A stretch of DNA of 64,000 nucleotides from an uncultured Solobacterium sp. (GTDB taxonomy: Bacteria; Bacillota_I; Bacilli_A; Erysipelotrichales; Erysipelotrichaceae). Numbering within the stretch: the stretch's first letter is position 1; every line of letters begins with the position of its first letter. Positions 1-11,643 of this stretch are shown in pieces. The position numbers were made by a program, and so were the translations under genes. The notes below the pieces were generated by a model. The model did not search any database and had not been told where the DNA came from. It worked only from the letters and a program-made list of their open reading frames with translations. The stretch spans positions 1 to 64,000 of the forward strand of contig URYK01000006.1 of the NCBI GenBank assembly GCA_900552125.1, given 5' to 3'.

Positions 1-2067
<2,067 letters not shown>

Positions 2068-2142
2068 AGAAGGCTGAAGTGTAGGAGATGTAGAAAGATT
2101 CTTGTATGTTGTTTTGAAGGTATATCCTTTATAATTTAATAA

Positions 2143-2214
2143 AGGGGCATAGTTTCAATGGTAAAACATCGGTCTCCAAAACCGCAGTTGGGAGTTCGAG
2201 TCTCTCTGCCCCTG
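2143..2214 (+). tRNA. tRNA-Trp (CCA)
   Basis: Acceptor arms AGGGGCA (2143-2149) and TGCCCCT (2207-2213) pair perfectly. The D arm (GTTT..AAAC), anticodon arm (CGGT/ACCG) and T arm with GTTCGAG all fit. The anticodon loop CTCCAAA gives anticodon CCA, tryptophan. It lies 76 nt past the 23S end and is probably co-transcribed with the rRNA operon. Confidence 0.95.
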
Positions 2215-2220
2215 TTACGA

Positions 2221-2256
2221 AAACAGATTAAATTTTATTTAGTCTGTTTTTTCTTT
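2221..2256 (+). terminator. Rho-independent terminator after rRNA/tRNA-Trp
   Basis: Hairpin AAAACAGATTAAA / TTTAGTCTGTTTT followed by a T-rich tail, directly after the tRNA. It is a plausible end of the rRNA-tRNA transcript. Confidence 0.8.
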
Positions 2257-2440
2257 TATAGGAAAAGAAAGCGTATGTCAGATTTTACCCTTTGAATTTT
2301 AGCAAGATTACTTTGTGAAATGTTACAAAAATATTACAGAATACTACAAAACCACTTTACAAAAGAAGAATAATATGTTAGATTTAATAAATGTAACAGA
2401 AATGTAACAAAATATCAAAGAGTAGAATTGAGGCAGAATT

Positions 2441-3118
2441 ATGATAAAGACAATAAAGAAAGTAGCTGTTATAATAATGACAGTCGTAATAATGATATCG
2501 ACAGTTACGATAGCTGATCAAGCATCGTCGACAATCGTTCAGGCAGCATCAGGGTACAGTGGAAAGATTTATAAACACTGGTGCAAATTAAGAACAGCAA
2601 AGTCTAAACGTTCTAAAACGATCAAGAAACTAAGTGTAGGAACAAAAGTTACAGTATTATCAACAAGTGGAAGCTGGAGAAAAATTAAAGTTGGTAACAA
2701 AACTGGATATGCATTAAAAAAGTATGTTTATATCAGTACAAATGCACCAAAACTTACGGGAAGTACGTATAACAAAGGACGAACCGTTGCAAGTTTTGCA
2801 CAACGATTTGTTGGGAATCCATATGTATGGGGAGGAACAAACTTGAATACGGGAGCGGATTGTTCAGGATTCGTAAAAAGCGTCTATAAGTCATTTGGAT
2901 ATAATCTTCCAAGAAGTTCATCCTCACAAAGAAGTGCAGGACGTAAGGTTTCTTACAGTAATAAACAGCCAGGAGATCTGATTTGTTATAGTGGGCATAT
3001 TGCTATTTATATAGGCAATGGAAAGATTGTTCATGCAAGTTCAAGAAAAACAGGAATTAAGATTTCACCAAAGGCTAATTATCGAAAAGTACTTTCAGTA
3101 AGAAGAATTGTAAAATAA
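2441..3118 (+). CDS. Secreted SH3b-NlpC/P60 cell-wall hydrolase
   Basis: A 225-residue protein likely to cut peptide stems of peptidoglycan outside the cell. Residues 1-36 form a signal peptide (Lys-rich start, hydrophobic core, AQA-like cleavage site QAAS). Residues about 40-98 resemble a bacterial SH3 domain. Residues about 112-225 are an NlpC/P60 domain: Cys141 in DCSGFV, His187 in SGHIAIYIG and His199 in IVHAS give the usual Cys-His-His set. The start is preceded by GAGG. Substrate specificity (D-Glu-diamino acid cleavage is typical of the family) cannot be read from sequence. It stands alone behind a long AT-rich leader and is followed closely by the radical SAM gene. Confidence 0.88.
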   Translation: MIKTIKKVAVIIMTVVIMISTVTIADQASSTIVQAASGYSGKIYKHWCKLRTAKSKRSKTIKKLSVGTKVTVLSTSGSWRKIKVGNKTGYALKKYVYISTNAPKLTGSTYNKGRTVASFAQRFVGNPYVWGGTNLNTGADCSGFVKSVYKSFGYNLPRSSSSQRSAGRKVSYSNKQPGDLICYSGHIAIYIGNGKIVHASSRKTGIKISPKANYRKVLSVRRIVK

Positions 3119-3135
3119 AAAAATCAGGAGAAAAT

Positions 3136-4005
3136 ATGAGATATGAAGGAATGATCTATCGGCCGCCAAGTGAAGCATACAGTCTAATCGTACAGGTAAC
3201 GATCGGATGTAGTCAGAATCGTTGTATTTTTTGCAGCATGTTTAAAGAAAAACGATTTAGGATCAGAAAAGTAGAAGAAGTCTTAGAAGATTTACAAGAT
3301 GCAAGAAATAAGTATCGATATGTAGAGAAGATTTTTTTGGCAGATGGAGATGCATTGATTTGTAAGATGACAGATCTTGAAGCAATCCTTCATTTTATCA
3401 AAGATCAATTTTCAGAATGTAAACAAGTAACTTTATACGGATCGCCAAGAAGCATTTTGATGAAACAACAAGAAGATTTGGACAAATTAAGAGAACTTGG
3501 AATATCTATGATCTATATGGGATTGGAATCAGGAAATGATGAAGTCCTTACATATATGAAAAAAGGTGTAACATCACAAGAGATGATAGAGGCAGCACAG
3601 AAAGTAAAACAGGCAAAGATCCGTTTATCTGTGACAGCTATATCAGGGTTAGGTGGAAGACGGCTATGGAAGGAACATGCAAAAGATACAGGACTTGTTT
3701 TATCCCAGATGAAGCCAGATTATATAGGATTGCTTACATTAATGATAGAAGAAGATCTTCCGTTAGCAGATAAGATCAGAAGCGGAGAATTTGAAATGTT
3801 AAATCCATATGATATTTTGATCGAGACAAAAGAAATGTTAAAATATATGGATTGCCCAGATTGTATTTTCAGATCGAATCATGCATCTAATTATGTGAAT
3901 TTAAGAGGAACATTAAATCAGGATAAGGAAGCAATGATCAATCTGTTAGACGAGGCAATCAAAGGAAATGTTCATTTGAAATCAGAGTGGATGAGGGGAT
4001 TCTAA
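3136..4005 (+). CDS. Radical SAM superfamily protein
   Basis: This 289-residue protein has the [4Fe-4S]-binding cysteines Cys25, Cys30 and Cys33 in GCSQNRCIFC, a CX4CX2C spacing as in Elp3- and MiaB-like radical SAM enzymes. The GLESGNDEVL motif near residue 130 is typical of the family's SAM-binding barrel. It lies 17 nt after the NlpC/P60 gene with its own AGGAG site. No extra cluster-binding domain or substrate domain is visible, so the reaction is unknown. Many Clostridia carry this uncharacterised type beside unrelated genes. Confidence 0.85.
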   Translation: MRYEGMIYRPPSEAYSLIVQVTIGCSQNRCIFCSMFKEKRFRIRKVEEVLEDLQDARNKYRYVEKIFLADGDALICKMTDLEAILHFIKDQFSECKQVTLYGSPRSILMKQQEDLDKLRELGISMIYMGLESGNDEVLTYMKKGVTSQEMIEAAQKVKQAKIRLSVTAISGLGGRRLWKEHAKDTGLVLSQMKPDYIGLLTLMIEEDLPLADKIRSGEFEMLNPYDILIETKEMLKYMDCPDCIFRSNHASNYVNLRGTLNQDKEAMINLLDEAIKGNVHLKSEWMRGF

Positions 4006-4020
4006 TATAGCTAGAATCAA

Positions 4021-4068
4021 GGAACGAGACAATAGGAATATTATGAGCCTATTGTCTCGTTCCTTTTT
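4021..4068 (+). terminator. Strong hairpin terminator between convergent genes
   Basis: A 16-bp perfect stem (GGAACGAGACAATAGG / CCTATTGTCTCGTTCC) followed by TTTTTAT. It ends the radical SAM transcript and lies 13 nt from the stop of the opposite-strand PHP gene. Confidence 0.92.
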
Positions 4069-4080
4069 ATGCAGAGAAAC

Positions 4081-4890
4081 TCATAACTTAATGAATTCAG
4101 GTTTCTTATCTCGAAAGACGGTATAATAACGAATTCCAAGATTAGACAGAAAATCAGGTAATTTATAAAAATCATAAGCCATATGTTTTGGACAATGCCC
4201 ATCAGATCCGATCGTAATAATTTCACCACCAAGTTCCATATATCTTTTTATGATCTCATGATGAGGATTTGGATCACTCATTCCGTATTTAAGTCCAGCA
4301 GTATTCACTTCAATACCTTTGCCATTTTCAATGATCATCCTTAAAATGGCATCTAAAAGATCAGAATAATCTCTATAATGGAATTCAAAAGAAGGATCCT
4401 TGATATAACGTGCAGCATAATCAAGATGTCCATAGACACAATAATGATTAAAAGAAGAAATATTTTTTAAGATATCTTCAAAATAATGAGCAAGTCCCAG
4501 ACGGGCAGGATATGTTTCAAAATAAATCGCATCATATGGATCCATAAAATCAACAATATGAGTAGAACCAATGATAAAATCAAAAGGCTCATCCTTGACG
4601 AATGCAGCACATTGATCTAGGGTTGTTGGCATTAATCCAAGTTCCACTCCATAATTGATTTCAATCTGATCCTGATAGTGTTCTTTCATTTTAAATATTT
4701 CTTCTTTATAGGAAGGAAGATCTAGAAGGAAATCAAATCCATCAGGATTAACAGGATAATCAATATCGTGATGCTCTGTAAAACAAATAGTTTTAAGACC
4801 AAGTGAAACAGCATGTCGGATCATTTCTTCCATAGGAGATTCAGAATCGGAAGAAAAACTGGTATGTAAATGATAATCTGCAAGAATCAT
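4081..4890 (-). CDS. PHP-family phosphatase (histidinol-phosphatase-like, HisK type)
   Basis: A 269-residue protein with the metal-binding motifs of the polymerase-and-histidinol-phosphatase fold: His7 and His9 in DYHLHTSFSSD, TEHHD near residue 40, GSTHIVD, the YGHLDYAAR block and a C-terminal GSDGH. The length fits the HisK-type histidinol-phosphate phosphatases that act in histidine synthesis. No his genes are adjacent, and related PHP proteins have other phosphoester substrates, so the specific activity is an inference. The start has a good AAGGAG site. Transcription is opposite to its neighbours. Confidence 0.85.
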   Translation of the reverse strand: MILADYHLHTSFSSDSESPMEEMIRHAVSLGLKTICFTEHHDIDYPVNPDGFDFLLDLPSYKEEIFKMKEHYQDQIEINYGVELGLMPTTLDQCAAFVKDEPFDFIIGSTHIVDFMDPYDAIYFETYPARLGLAHYFEDILKNISSFNHYCVYGHLDYAARYIKDPSFEFHYRDYSDLLDAILRMIIENGKGIEVNTAGLKYGMSDPNPHHEIIKRYMELGGEIITIGSDGHCPKHMAYDFYKLPDFLSNLGIRYYTVFRDKKPEFIKL

Positions 4891-5097
4891 AAAAAACTCC
4901 TTTGTAAATAGTTAATATAATACTTTTATTATATACATTATGACAGAAAGGTAAAGAAAAAATAAAATCTATGTAAAAAGTTCTTTAAATATAAGAGTAG
5001 GTTTGTTAAAATTATTTATGTCGGAATAACGACAAATGAAATATATGTGGGAGATCCAATAAGAGGGTCTGTAAAAACACAGGAGGAATCGTAAAAA

Positions 5098-6777
5098 ATG
5101 AATACACTAACACATGTCGGTAATCTGTTTGCGTTTATCGGCGGACTTGGAATGTTCCTGTATGGAATGGATATCATGGCATCAGGACTTCAAAAGACAG
5201 CAGGAAATAAGATGAAAGACCTGCTTGGCTATTTAACAAATAATCGTATTTTAGGTGTACTTGTAGGAGCACTGGTTACAGCAATTATTCAGAGTTCATC
5301 AGCAACCACTGTTATGGTTGTAGGTTTTGTAAATGCAGGGATTATGAATCTTACACAGGCAGCCGGTGTTATCATGGGAGCCAATGTAGGTACAACGATC
5401 ACGGCATGGCTGGTATCAGCTAATGAATGGGCGGGAGCGTTAAAACCAGATTTTTTTGCACCATTTATTTTAGGAATCGGAGCTTTCATCATCACATTCT
5501 CTAATAAGCAGAAGATGACACAGAAAGCGGAGATTGCCGTCGGATTTGGTATTTTATTTATTGGATTATCATCTATGTCATCATCCATTGGAGTATATCA
5601 GGATAGTCCGGTATTCTACAAAGCATTTCAGGTATTAGGAGGAAATCCGATCCTTGGTATTTTTGTCGGCGCTGTTGTTACAGCGATCATTCAGAGTTCA
5701 TCTGCATCTGTCGGTATTTTACAGACATTAGCGATGAGAGGAATCGTAAACTGGAGATCAGCGATCTTTATTACGTTAGGGCAGAATATTGGTACTTGTA
5801 TCACTGCAATCTTATCAAGTGCAGGAGCGAATAAAACAGCAAAAAGAGCAGCTGTGATCCATTTAAGTTTTAATGTATTAGGTGCAGCTATTTATGGGGT
5901 GATCATGACGATTTTCTTTGGAATCTTCCCAGATCTTGCAATGCAGCATATATCCAGTACACAGATTTCCATTTTCCACTCAATCTTTAACATATCTGTG
6001 ACGATACTGTTATTCCCATTTGCGAATGCATTGGTAAAATTATCTGGACTTATCATTCGTGAAGAGCCAGTAGAAGACGAAGAAGAAGAACCAGAAGAGA
6101 AGGCATTACGTCACTTAGATCCACGTATTCTTGAAACACCTGCATTTGCAGTTGAGAATGCAGTGAAAGAAGTGGTACGTATGGGTGAGATCGTATTAAA
6201 GAATTTAAATCGTGTAACAAAAGAAGCAATGAGTGGAGAACCAAGACAGAGTAAGATCGATAAAGTTCATAATGATGAACAGGTGATCAACCATTTAGAA
6301 CCAATGATCACAGAATATCTTGTAAAGATCAGTCATTTGGCGATCACAGAAAAAGAGATGAAAGTTGTCAACAATCTGTTTGATTCGATCACAGATATTG
6401 AGCGTTCAGGAGATCATGTAGAGAATATGGCAGGATATCTGCAGCATATCAAGGATATGAATGAAAATATTTCAGAAGATGCGATTGAAGAGCTTAGAAA
6501 TATGAATAATATTGTAAGAGCTGCATTTGAGTCAGCAATCCGTGCGATTGAATTTGACGATACCAAAGAAGCAAAAGAAGCATTATCTTATGCAGAAGAT
6601 GTATATTGTACAAGAAAGATCATCAGAAAGAGACATATTCAGAGAATGAAAGATGGAGCTTGTTCTCCAGATATTGGTGTATATTTCCTTGATATCATTT
6701 CCAGTATGGAAAGAATCGCAGGATATGCATTTACAATTGCAAGATACATTTTAAGTCAGAATGATGAAGAAGAATAA
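5098..6777 (+). CDS. Na+/phosphate cotransporter with PhoU-like C-terminal domain
   Basis: The 559-residue protein has two inverted copies of the Na/Pi-cotransporter signature, AIIQSSSATT near residue 62 and AIIQSSSAS near 200, each within a block of membrane helices (residues about 10-330). An acidic linker (VEDEEEEPEEK) leads to a helical cytoplasmic region (about 350-555) resembling PhoU. This is the usual NptA/YjbB layout and suggests sodium-driven phosphate movement, import or export depending on the gradient. The start has an AGGAGGA site. The gene appears to be a single transcription unit upstream of gap. Confidence 0.9.
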   Translation: MNTLTHVGNLFAFIGGLGMFLYGMDIMASGLQKTAGNKMKDLLGYLTNNRILGVLVGALVTAIIQSSSATTVMVVGFVNAGIMNLTQAAGVIMGANVGTTITAWLVSANEWAGALKPDFFAPFILGIGAFIITFSNKQKMTQKAEIAVGFGILFIGLSSMSSSIGVYQDSPVFYKAFQVLGGNPILGIFVGAVVTAIIQSSSASVGILQTLAMRGIVNWRSAIFITLGQNIGTCITAILSSAGANKTAKRAAVIHLSFNVLGAAIYGVIMTIFFGIFPDLAMQHISSTQISIFHSIFNISVTILLFPFANALVKLSGLIIREEPVEDEEEEPEEKALRHLDPRILETPAFAVENAVKEVVRMGEIVLKNLNRVTKEAMSGEPRQSKIDKVHNDEQVINHLEPMITEYLVKISHLAITEKEMKVVNNLFDSITDIERSGDHVENMAGYLQHIKDMNENISEDAIEELRNMNNIVRAAFESAIRAIEFDDTKEAKEALSYAEDVYCTRKIIRKRHIQRMKDGACSPDIGVYFLDIISSMERIAGYAFTIARYILSQNDEEE

Positions 6778-6878
6778 GGAAAAGTTTTTTATTCATTGTG
6801 CCGAAGAAACGGGATAAAATTTGGTAGAATTGTACAAAATCGTTTTATTGTATACATGATAAAAATACTAAATTTCAC

Positions 6879-6907
6879 TTGAATTTTTTGTCAGTATTGT
6901 TTAAAAT
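6879..6907 (+). promoter_or_regulatory. Candidate sigma-A promoter of gap
   Basis: TTGAAT (6879-6884), 17-nt spacer, TAAAAT (6902-6907), 80 nt before the gap start. It is the best match in the 210-nt intergenic region. Confidence 0.5.
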
Positions 6908-6987
6908 AAAAAGGAAGTTTGTCAATAGATTAACAGATTGGCAAATCCATCAAAATTTAATTAATCAAGACTTAGGAGGAATTTGAG

Positions 6988-8001
6988 ATGGCAGTTAAAG
7001 TAGCAATTAATGGATTTGGACGTATTGGACGTCTTGCATTCAGACAGATGTTCGGAGCAGAAGGATATGAAGTTGTAGCAATCAACGACTTAACATCTCC
7101 TAAGATGCTTGCACACCTGTTAAAATATGATTCTTCACAGGGAAAATACGCTTTAGCTGATACTGTAAAAGCAACAGATGATTCTATCATCGTTGATGGA
7201 AAAGAAATCAAAATCTATGCTAAAGCTAACGCTGAAGAACTTCCTTGGGGAGAGATTGGTGTAGACGTAGTTCTGGAGTGTACAGGATTCTATACATCTA
7301 AAGAAAAAGCATCTGCTCATATCAAAGCAGGAGCAAGAAAAGTTGTTATTTCCGCACCAGCTGGAAACGACCTGCCAACTATCGTATATAACGTAAACCA
7401 CGAAACACTGAAACCAGAAGATACAGTAATTTCTGCAGCTTCTTGTACAACAAACTGCCTGGCTCCAATGGCAAAAGCTCTTAACGATCTTGCACCAATC
7501 GAGTCTGGTATCATGTGCACAATTCACGCTTACACAGGAGATCAGATGACTCTTGACGGACCACAGAGAAAAGGTGACCTCAGAAGATCTCGTGCAGCTG
7601 CAGTTAACATCGTACCTAACAGCACAGGTGCTGCAAAAGCAATCGGACTTGTTATCCCAGAACTGAACGGAAAGTTAATCGGATCTGCTCAGCGTGTACC
7701 AACACCTACAGGATCTACAACAATCCTTACAGCAGTTGTAAAAGGACATGTAACAGTTGATGAAATCAACGCAGCTATGAAAGCAGCTTCTACAGAGTCC
7801 TTCGGATACAACACAGATGAAATCGTATCTAGCGATATCGTTGGAATGAGATATGGTTCATTATTCGATGCTACTCAGACAATGGTACTTCCACTGGAAA
7901 ACGGAACTACAGAAGTTCAGGTTGTTTCTTGGTATGACAATGAGAACTCATACACAAGCCAGATGGTAAGAACAATCAAATACTTCTCTGAATTAGCATA
8001 A
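6988..8001 (+). CDS. gap: Glyceraldehyde-3-phosphate dehydrogenase, type I
   Basis: This 337-residue NAD-dependent enzyme converts glyceraldehyde-3-phosphate and phosphate to 1,3-bisphosphoglycerate. It has the Rossmann start [16 protein letters not shown], the active-site [12 protein letters not shown] with the catalytic Cys near 153, the catalytic His in IHAYTGDQ and the C-terminal SWYDNENSY. Length and motifs are standard. The start follows AGGAGG. It heads the run gap-pgk-tpiA that originally continued into gpmI. A strong hairpin separates it from pgk, which would let gap be made in excess. Confidence 0.97.
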   Translation: MAVKVAINGFGRIGRLAFRQMFGAEGYEVVAINDLTSPKMLAHLLKYDSSQGKYALADTVKATDDSIIVDGKEIKIYAKANAEELPWGEIGVDVVLECTGFYTSKEKASAHIKAGARKVVISAPAGNDLPTIVYNVNHETLKPEDTVISAASCTTNCLAPMAKALNDLAPIESGIMCTIHAYTGDQMTLDGPQRKGDLRRSRAAAVNIVPNSTGAAKAIGLVIPELNGKLIGSAQRVPTPTGSTTILTAVVKGHVTVDEINAAMKAASTESFGYNTDEIVSSDIVGMRYGSLFDATQTMVLPLENGTTEVQVVSWYDNENSYTSQMVRTIKYFSELA

Positions 8002-8025
8002 TTTAGAGCATGAATTAAGACTCAC

Positions 8026-8059
8026 AAAGGGTCCGGTCTTATTGGACCGGACCCTTTTT
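8026..8059 (+). terminator. Terminator/attenuator between gap and pgk
   Basis: Perfect 10-bp GC-rich stem GGGTCCGGTC (8029-8038) / GACCGGACCC (8045-8054), followed by TTTTT. No obvious new promoter lies in the 35 nt before pgk, so partial readthrough is likely and would set the gap:pgk ratio. Confidence 0.88.
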
Positions 8060-8093
8060 GCAGTTATAAAATATATAACCAGGAGGCAGTACT

Positions 8094-9287
8094 ATGCTTA
8101 ATAAAAAATCTGTAGATGACATTAACGTAAAAGGGAAAAAAGTACTTGTAAGATGTGACTTCAACGTTCCACTTATCGATGGAAAGATTACAGACGAGAA
8201 TCGTCTTGTTGCAGCACTTCCTACAATCAAAAAATTAATCGCTGATGGCGGAAAGGTTATCCTTTGCTCTCATCTTGGAAAGCCAAAGGGACAGCCGGTT
8301 CCAGAATTATCTCTTGCTCCTGTAGCAGTTCGCCTTTCAGAACTCCTTGGACAGGAAGTAAAATTTGCAGCTGATCCGGAAGTTGTTGGACCAAATGCGA
8401 AAGCAGCAGTAGCTGAGATGAAAGATGGAGATGTTATCCTCCTTGAAAACACACGTTACAGAGCAGAAGAGACAAAGAATGAAGATGCATTCAGTAAAGA
8501 TCTCGCTTCTCTTTGCGACGTATTTGTTAACGATGCATTCGGAACAGCACACCGTGCACACTGCTCTAACGTAGGAGTTACAAAATACGTAGATACAGCA
8601 GTTGTTGGATACCTTATGCAGAAAGAAATTGATTTCCTTGGAAATGCAGTCAACAATCCGGAAAGACCATTCGTAGCAATCCTTGGCGGAGCAAAAGTTT
8701 CAAGCAAGATTTCTGTAATTGAGAACCTTCTTGACAAAGTAGATACTCTGATCATCGGTGGAGGAATGGCATATACATTCGCAAAAGCACAGGGCGGAAC
8801 AGTCGGAAAATCCCTTCTGGAAGAAGATTACTGCCAGTATGCACTTGACATGATCGAAAAAGCAAAAGCCAAAGGTGTAAAACTTCTTCTTCCTGTAGAT
8901 AACGTTGTCGGAGATGATTTCTCTAATGATGCAAATACTCAGGTAGTAAAAGCTGGAGAGATCCCAGAAGGATGGGAAGGACTCGACATCGGACCAGAGA
9001 CAGCTAAGATCTTCAGCGATGCAGTAAAAGATGCTAAGACAGTTGTATGGAACGGACCAATGGGATGCTTCGAGATGCCTAAATTTGCAAAAGGAACAGA
9101 AACGGTTGCAAAAGCACTTGCAGACACAGACGCTGTAACAATCATCGGCGGAGGAGATTCTGCAGCAGCAGTTAACCAGCTGGGATATGGAGATAAGATG
9201 ACACACATTTCAACAGGTGGTGGAGCTTCTCTTGAATTCCTTGAAGGAAAAGAACTCCCGGGTGTAGCAGCAGCTAACGATAAATAG
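8094..9287 (+). CDS. pgk: Phosphoglycerate kinase
   Basis: The 397-residue cytosolic enzyme transfers phosphate from 1,3-bisphosphoglycerate to ADP. The motifs [11 protein letters not shown] (N-terminal substrate loop), [31 protein letters not shown] and the nucleotide-binding [11 protein letters not shown] are all present. Length is normal. AGGAGG precedes the ATG. tpiA follows after 19 nt, so the two are co-transcribed. Confidence 0.97.
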   Translation: MLNKKSVDDINVKGKKVLVRCDFNVPLIDGKITDENRLVAALPTIKKLIADGGKVILCSHLGKPKGQPVPELSLAPVAVRLSELLGQEVKFAADPEVVGPNAKAAVAEMKDGDVILLENTRYRAEETKNEDAFSKDLASLCDVFVNDAFGTAHRAHCSNVGVTKYVDTAVVGYLMQKEIDFLGNAVNNPERPFVAILGGAKVSSKISVIENLLDKVDTLIIGGGMAYTFAKAQGGTVGKSLLEEDYCQYALDMIEKAKAKGVKLLLPVDNVVGDDFSNDANTQVVKAGEIPEGWEGLDIGPETAKIFSDAVKDAKTVVWNGPMGCFEMPKFAKGTETVAKALADTDAVTIIGGGDSAAAVNQLGYGDKMTHISTGGGASLEFLEGKELPGVAAANDK

Positions 9288-9306
9288 AATAAGGAGATTT
9301 GGAAAG

Positions 9307-10056
9307 ATGGCAAGAAAGAAAATCGTAGCCGGAAACTGGAAAATGAACAAAACTCCAAGTGAAGCAGTAGCTTTAGTTGAAGAATTAAAACCATTAGTAG
9401 CTAATGAAGATGTAGACGTAGTATTCTGCGTACCTGCAATCGACATTATCCCTGTAGCAGAGGCTGTAAAGGGAACAAATATCCAGGTTGGTGCTGAGAA
9501 TATGTATTTTGAAGAAAGCGGAGCATATACAGGAGAAATCTCTCCGGCTATGCTTACAGATGCAGGAGTAAAATACGTTGTTCTTGGACACTCTGAAAGA
9601 AGAGAATACTTTGCAGAGACAAACGAGACAGTAAATAAGAAAATGCTGAAAGCTTTCGAGCATGGTATTACACCAATCATGTGCTGTGGAGAGACTCTGG
9701 AGCAGAGAGAACAGGGTGTAACAATGGACTTCATCCGTCAGCAGGTGAAAGTTGGATTCCAGAATGTAACAGCTGATCAGGCTAAGACAGCAGTGATCGC
9801 TTACGAGCCAATCTGGGCTATCGGAACAGGTAAGACAGCTACTACAGAGCAGGCTGAAGAAGTTTGCGCTGGTATTCGTGCATGCATCGCTGAAGTATAT
9901 GATGAAGCTACAGCAGAAGCTATCCGTATCCAGTACGGCGGATCTGTAAACGCTGGAAATGCAGCAGAGTTATTCGCTCAGGCTGATATCGACGGCGGAC
10001 TTGTAGGTGGAGCATCTCTGAAAGCTGATTTCGGAAAGATCGTAAACTACAAATAA
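9307..10056 (+). CDS. tpiA: Triosephosphate isomerase
   Basis: The 249-residue enzyme interconverts dihydroxyacetone phosphate and glyceraldehyde-3-phosphate. NWKMNKT carries the catalytic Lys, GHSERRE the catalytic His, [12 protein letters not shown] the catalytic Glu and flexible loop, and IQYGGSV plus GGLVGGASL bind phosphate. The last codons (VNYK-stop) lie inside the left attachment repeat at 10040-10057, so the protein is kept intact by the integrated element. The gene is cut off from its usual downstream partner gpmI by 36.6 kb of inserted DNA. Confidence 0.97.
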   Translation: MARKKIVAGNWKMNKTPSEAVALVEELKPLVANEDVDVVFCVPAIDIIPVAEAVKGTNIQVGAENMYFEESGAYTGEISPAMLTDAGVKYVVLGHSERREYFAETNETVNKKMLKAFEHGITPIMCCGETLEQREQGVTMDFIRQQVKVGFQNVTADQAKTAVIAYEPIWAIGTGKTATTEQAEEVCAGIRACIAEVYDEATAEAIRIQYGGSVNAGNAAELFAQADIDGGLVGGASLKADFGKIVNYK

Positions 10057-10057
10057 G
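10040..10057. other. attL: core of attachment site at the tpiA 3' end
   Basis: TCGTAAACTACAAATAAG, identical to 46630-46647. It contains the last four tpiA codons and the stop. Sequence differs on both sides of the two copies, which marks the core. Confidence 0.92.
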
Positions 10058-10095
10058 TCATTAATCTTGTATAACATAAACAAATAAAACACATC

Positions 10096-10163
10096 AAAAC
10101 ACCTCCAAATATAGTAAATATGGAAATAAATTCTGTATTGAAATATGTTTGGAGGTGTTTTAT
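10096..10163. terminator. Inverted repeat / bidirectional terminator at the left element end
   Basis: AAAACACCTCCAAATAT pairs imperfectly with ATATGTTTGGAGGTGTTTT across a 30-nt loop, with T-rich flanks. It can end tpiA readthrough and shield the integrase. It lies just inside attL. Confidence 0.6.
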
Positions 10164-10173
10164 AATTACTCCA

Positions 10174-10241
10174 ATATCACTAAGTGATATCACTTTTTGC
10201 GAAGGATATCACTAAATTTTCAAAAAGTGATATGGTGATAT
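10174..10241. promoter_or_regulatory. Cluster of GTGATAT repeats before the integrase
   Basis: Six copies of RGTGATAT or its complement ATATCACT occur in 68 bp (10174, 10183, 10187, 10206, 10226, 10234), in both orientations and partly overlapping. Matching copies lie at the right end (46546, 46559) and just beyond attR (46710, 46729). They could be integrase/excisionase arm sites or repressor operators controlling int. Confidence 0.55.
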
Positions 10242-10254
10242 CGGAGGGATGAAA

Positions 10255-11586
10255 ATGGATAAAAATGATAACAGAGAAGGAAGTACCAGACAATTAAAAA
10301 ATGGTTCTTGGGAATGTATCACCCAAGCAAAGTATCTTAATCCAAAAACAGCAAACCCAAAAAGATTTAAACGAACAGCCAAGACAGAAAAAGAAGCAAG
10401 ACGATTATCTATAATGGCTAGAGATGCTTGGGAAAAGGAATACGAGAGGGGAAAAGATGTCAAAGTAGATAAAAAGAAAACTTTCGGTGAGTATATGGAT
10501 GAGTATATAGAAACAGAAGTAAAACCAACTGTTGCTGGAAGTACGTATCATTCCTATGTTAATACAATGAGGGCAAATTTTGATAATTTCCCAATAGCAA
10601 AATATCAACTTCATATGTTGAGTGCAGTAGAATTTGAAAGTTATTATGATACTATTTTAGGATTAAAAAGCAGAAAAACTTGCAGCTTCCCAATTCAATT
10701 AACACGAAGATGCTGTAAATGGTTAGTCAATAGAAGTCTTCTGAAAGAAAATTATGCAGAACAAGCAAGAGTAAAAAAAGAAATTATTGATGAATATGAC
10801 AAAAAATTAGACGAAGAAGTTAAAAACAGAAAAGAAGTATTTACTCCAGAGGACATCGAAAAATTTTATTATGCATATAAAAATAACATGGGGCAATATG
10901 CAGTAGTCGTTATGTTCATTCTTGAAACAGGATTGAGATCTGGAGAATTTTCATCTCTTAGAAATGACAACATAGATTTCGAGAATAATAAAATATATGT
11001 TGTAGAATCTCAAGCAACAAGATATATAGATAATGATAAAACAAAAGGATTGGAAAGATATACAAAGGTTCCTAAAAATACTAAACCAAGATTTATTATC
11101 ATGTCTTCTTTAGCCAAAGAATGTGCTCAATATATGATGGAACAAACGAAAATCTATTGTAAAAATAATCCAGACAACTTACTTTATCCTGTATTTAGCA
11201 CTGGCAAAAGAAGAACTCATGAAACGATAGAAGTTGGATTTAAAACTCTTTGTGACAAACTTGGCGTAGACAGAGATGTTCATATGACAAGAAATGGAAT
11301 GAGAGGATTAGGCATTCATTCTCTTAGACATACTATGGATACAATTGCCAATTCATCAAAAGGAGCAAATGTAATTAATACCGCATTAATGATGGGTCAT
11401 AATGCCATCAGTGTAGAAAACATTTACACACATGCAACAGAAGAGGGACTTAGTTCTGTGACGACTCCTTCTCAAGCTATCCTCGCAGATTATAAAAAAG
11501 AAGATGAAAAACTTCCAAAAAACGTAACAAAAGAAAATCAAGAATTGTATGAAGCATATTTAAAACTTAAAGAAATATTTGAATAA
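10255..11586 (+). CDS. int: Tyrosine recombinase (phage integrase)
   Basis: This 443-residue enzyme is expected to recombine the 18-bp core in the tpiA end. An N-terminal AP2-like arm-binding region (about 1-60) and SAM-like core-binding domain (about 70-170) precede the catalytic domain. The catalytic residues are Arg in ETGLRSGE, His-x-x-Arg in IHSLRHT, His in MMGHNAIS and Tyr in ENIYTHA. An upstream in-frame ATG at 10249 lies only one base past GGAGGG, so the ATG at 10255, seven bases away, is preferred. The gene reads away from attL and ends in a hairpin shared with the convergent endolysin gene. Confidence 0.93.
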   Translation: MDKNDNREGSTRQLKNGSWECITQAKYLNPKTANPKRFKRTAKTEKEARRLSIMARDAWEKEYERGKDVKVDKKKTFGEYMDEYIETEVKPTVAGSTYHSYVNTMRANFDNFPIAKYQLHMLSAVEFESYYDTILGLKSRKTCSFPIQLTRRCCKWLVNRSLLKENYAEQARVKKEIIDEYDKKLDEEVKNRKEVFTPEDIEKFYYAYKNNMGQYAVVVMFILETGLRSGEFSSLRNDNIDFENNKIYVVESQATRYIDNDKTKGLERYTKVPKNTKPRFIIMSSLAKECAQYMMEQTKIYCKNNPDNLLYPVFSTGKRRTHETIEVGFKTLCDKLGVDRDVHMTRNGMRGLGIHSLRHTMDTIANSSKGANVINTALMMGHNAISVENIYTHATEEGLSSVTTPSQAILADYKKEDEKLPKNVTKENQELYEAYLKLKEIFE

Positions 11587-11628
11587 AAAATCGTAAAAAA
11601 TAGGGAATGACAATCAAGCCATTCCCTA
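11587..11628. terminator. Terminator between integrase and endolysin, with conserved 18-nt lead-in
   Basis: Perfect stem TAGGGAATG (11601-11609) / CATTCCCTA (11620-11628). The 18-mer AAAATCGTAAAAAATAGG directly before and into the stem (11587-11604) occurs again before the terminator after nrdG (44224-44241). Confidence 0.75.
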
Positions 11629-11643
11629 TAATTATATTTATTT

